Shown here: positions 5,820 through 6,419 of the stretch, piece after piece | Layout of the letters: the number at the start of each line of letters is the position of its first letter | Numbering within the stretch: position 1 is the stretch's first letter | NCBI RefSeq assembly: GCF_003461245.1 | Contig: NZ_QTWS01000072.1 | Location: forward strand, 1-6,419 | DNA from: Blautia sp. AF19-10LB | Lineage (GTDB): Bacteria; Bacillota; Clostridia; Lachnospirales; Lachnospiraceae | Reading direction: 5' to 3' | DNA length: 6,419 bases | Made by a program: the position numbers and the translations under genes | The notes under the pieces: model-generated | What the model was told of the DNA's origin: nothing | Database searches by the model: none | The model's input: the letters and a program-made list of their open reading frames with translations, nothing else

Positions 5820-6389
5820 TCATCCTAATTCCACTTCTGCACCAACTATACTTTTCGGAATTTCCGTAACAATCCAGGGCCATTTTTTATGTAAAACAAT
5901 TTCTTTAACGACTTCAGCACTTGGATGATGATATCTATTTTTATATCCTACTGAAATGACAAATTCTGCGTCTATATTAAGTAATTTCGAATTAAAACTA
6001 CGCCTGGATCCATGATGTGGAATTTGAACACATCCGATATATTTCAAATATGGCTCATATGCTTCCTCTAATTGCTTCCATTTTTCCTTTCCTGATGCGT
6101 CATAATCCCCCATAAACAGACAACCTGATTTTTTATAGTAACAATGAATATAACCATATAATTCTGGGTTGTAAATATATTGACGTACATTATCAGTACA
6201 CGCTCCTGAAAATAATGTCATCGAATTTGTATTAAAATCACCGGGAACCTTCTTATATATTGCGTTTAATTTTTCTTTATTTTTTTTGAAAAAATTTTCA
6301 TCTATAGCATCAGAAAGAGAAATTTTTTCCTTTTTTAATTCTTCTTTTATAATCCCAATTTGCAAATTCCGGCTCATCTGACCACGCAT
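5820..6389 (-). CDS. C-terminal part of a ComEC/Rec2-type MBL-fold hydrolase, probably split or truncated
   Basis: 189 residues matching the second half of a metallo-beta-lactamase-fold protein of the ComEC/Rec2-like group: GDFNTNSMTLFSG (50-62), GCLFMGDYDASG (89-100, D95), VQIPHHGSRRSFNSKLL (121-137) and FVISVGYKNRYHHPSAEVV (143-161). D95, H125 and H155 are likely metal or active-site positions. The N-terminal half with the HxHxDH signature is missing. Complete proteins of this kind are usually about twice as long. An in-frame TGA at 6405-6407 closes the frame upstream. The first ATG (6389) has no good ribosome-binding site. A second ATG at 6375-6377 overlaps the stop of another frame as ATGA. 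It may be a frameshifted gene whose first half lies beyond the window, a 5'-truncated remnant, or a coupled second ORF. A 168-bp gap separates it from the DUF3990 gene, and no terminator is evident. Confidence 0.7.
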   Translation of the reverse strand: MRGQMSRNLQIGIIKEELKKEKISLSDAIDENFFKKNKEKLNAIYKKVPGDFNTNSMTLFSGACTDNVRQYIYNPELYGYIHCYYKKSGCLFMGDYDASGKEKWKQLEEAYEPYLKYIGCVQIPHHGSRRSFNSKLLNIDAEFVISVGYKNRYHHPSAEVVKEIVLHKKWPWIVTEIPKSIVGAEVELG

Positions 6390-6418
6390 TCCGCTAAGAG
6401 CAGATCAGTCTTTCCGGA
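6374..6418 (-). other. End of an open frame entering from the right edge, ATGA overlap with the MBL frame
   Basis: In the frame shifted by one base, the minus strand is open from the window edge to a TGA at 6374-6376 and reads SGKTDLLLAECVVR. This stop overlaps the ATG at 6375-6377 of the MBL frame. It could be the tail of an upstream gene, or the N-terminal part of the same MBL protein displaced by a frameshift. Fourteen residues are too few to decide. Confidence 0.25.
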
Positions 6419-6419
6419 T

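Overview
The window looks like a piece of a defence island from an anaerobic, low-GC Firmicute, most likely a gut Clostridia/Lachnospiraceae-type genome. The grounds are AT-rich coding sequence, GAGG-type Shine-Dalgarno sites, and proteins (DUF3990, DUF3791, KAP NTPase) typical of such genomes. No rRNA, tRNA, CRISPR array or transposase is visible. Assignments come from reading motifs in the translated sequence, not from database searches.

Left part (1-2340): a two-gene type I Thoeris anti-phage system. thsA (118-1533, +) encodes a SIR2 NADase joined to a SLOG ligand-sensing domain. thsB (1510-2283, -) encodes a TIR enzyme with a C-terminal extension. The genes face each other and overlap tail to tail by 24 bp. 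Both start just downstream of an identical 24-bp leader sequence (70-93 and, inverted, 2300-2323) that contains a GATAA-N7-TTATC dyad. The thsA copy carries a good sigma-70-type promoter. A separate extended -10 with a perfect 12-bp palindrome in its spacer lies upstream of thsB.

Middle part (2576-5636, all minus strand): read 5' to 3', a DUF3990 protein (ADP-ribosyltransferase-like), a DUF3791 protein overlapping it by 23 bp, a 198-bp gap with a stem-loop and a possible new promoter, then a 655-residue KAP-family P-loop NTPase. The DUF3990/DUF3791 pair resembles a toxin with its partner. The KAP protein may be a separate exclusion-type defence gene or part of the same unit.

Right edge (5820-6389, -): the C-terminal half of a ComEC/Rec2-type metallo-beta-lactamase-fold protein, without the metal-binding N-terminal half. 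Its frame is closed by a stop 15 bp before the first ATG, and another frame entering from the window edge ends with an ATGA overlap. It may be a split or frameshifted gene, or a coupled downstream ORF.

How it may work: in Thoeris, ThsB senses infection and makes a cyclic ADP-ribose isomer from NAD+. The ThsA SLOG domain binds it, and the SIR2 domain then depletes NAD+. DUF3990 may also use NAD+, so NAD+-linked chemistry could be a common theme of the locus (inference).
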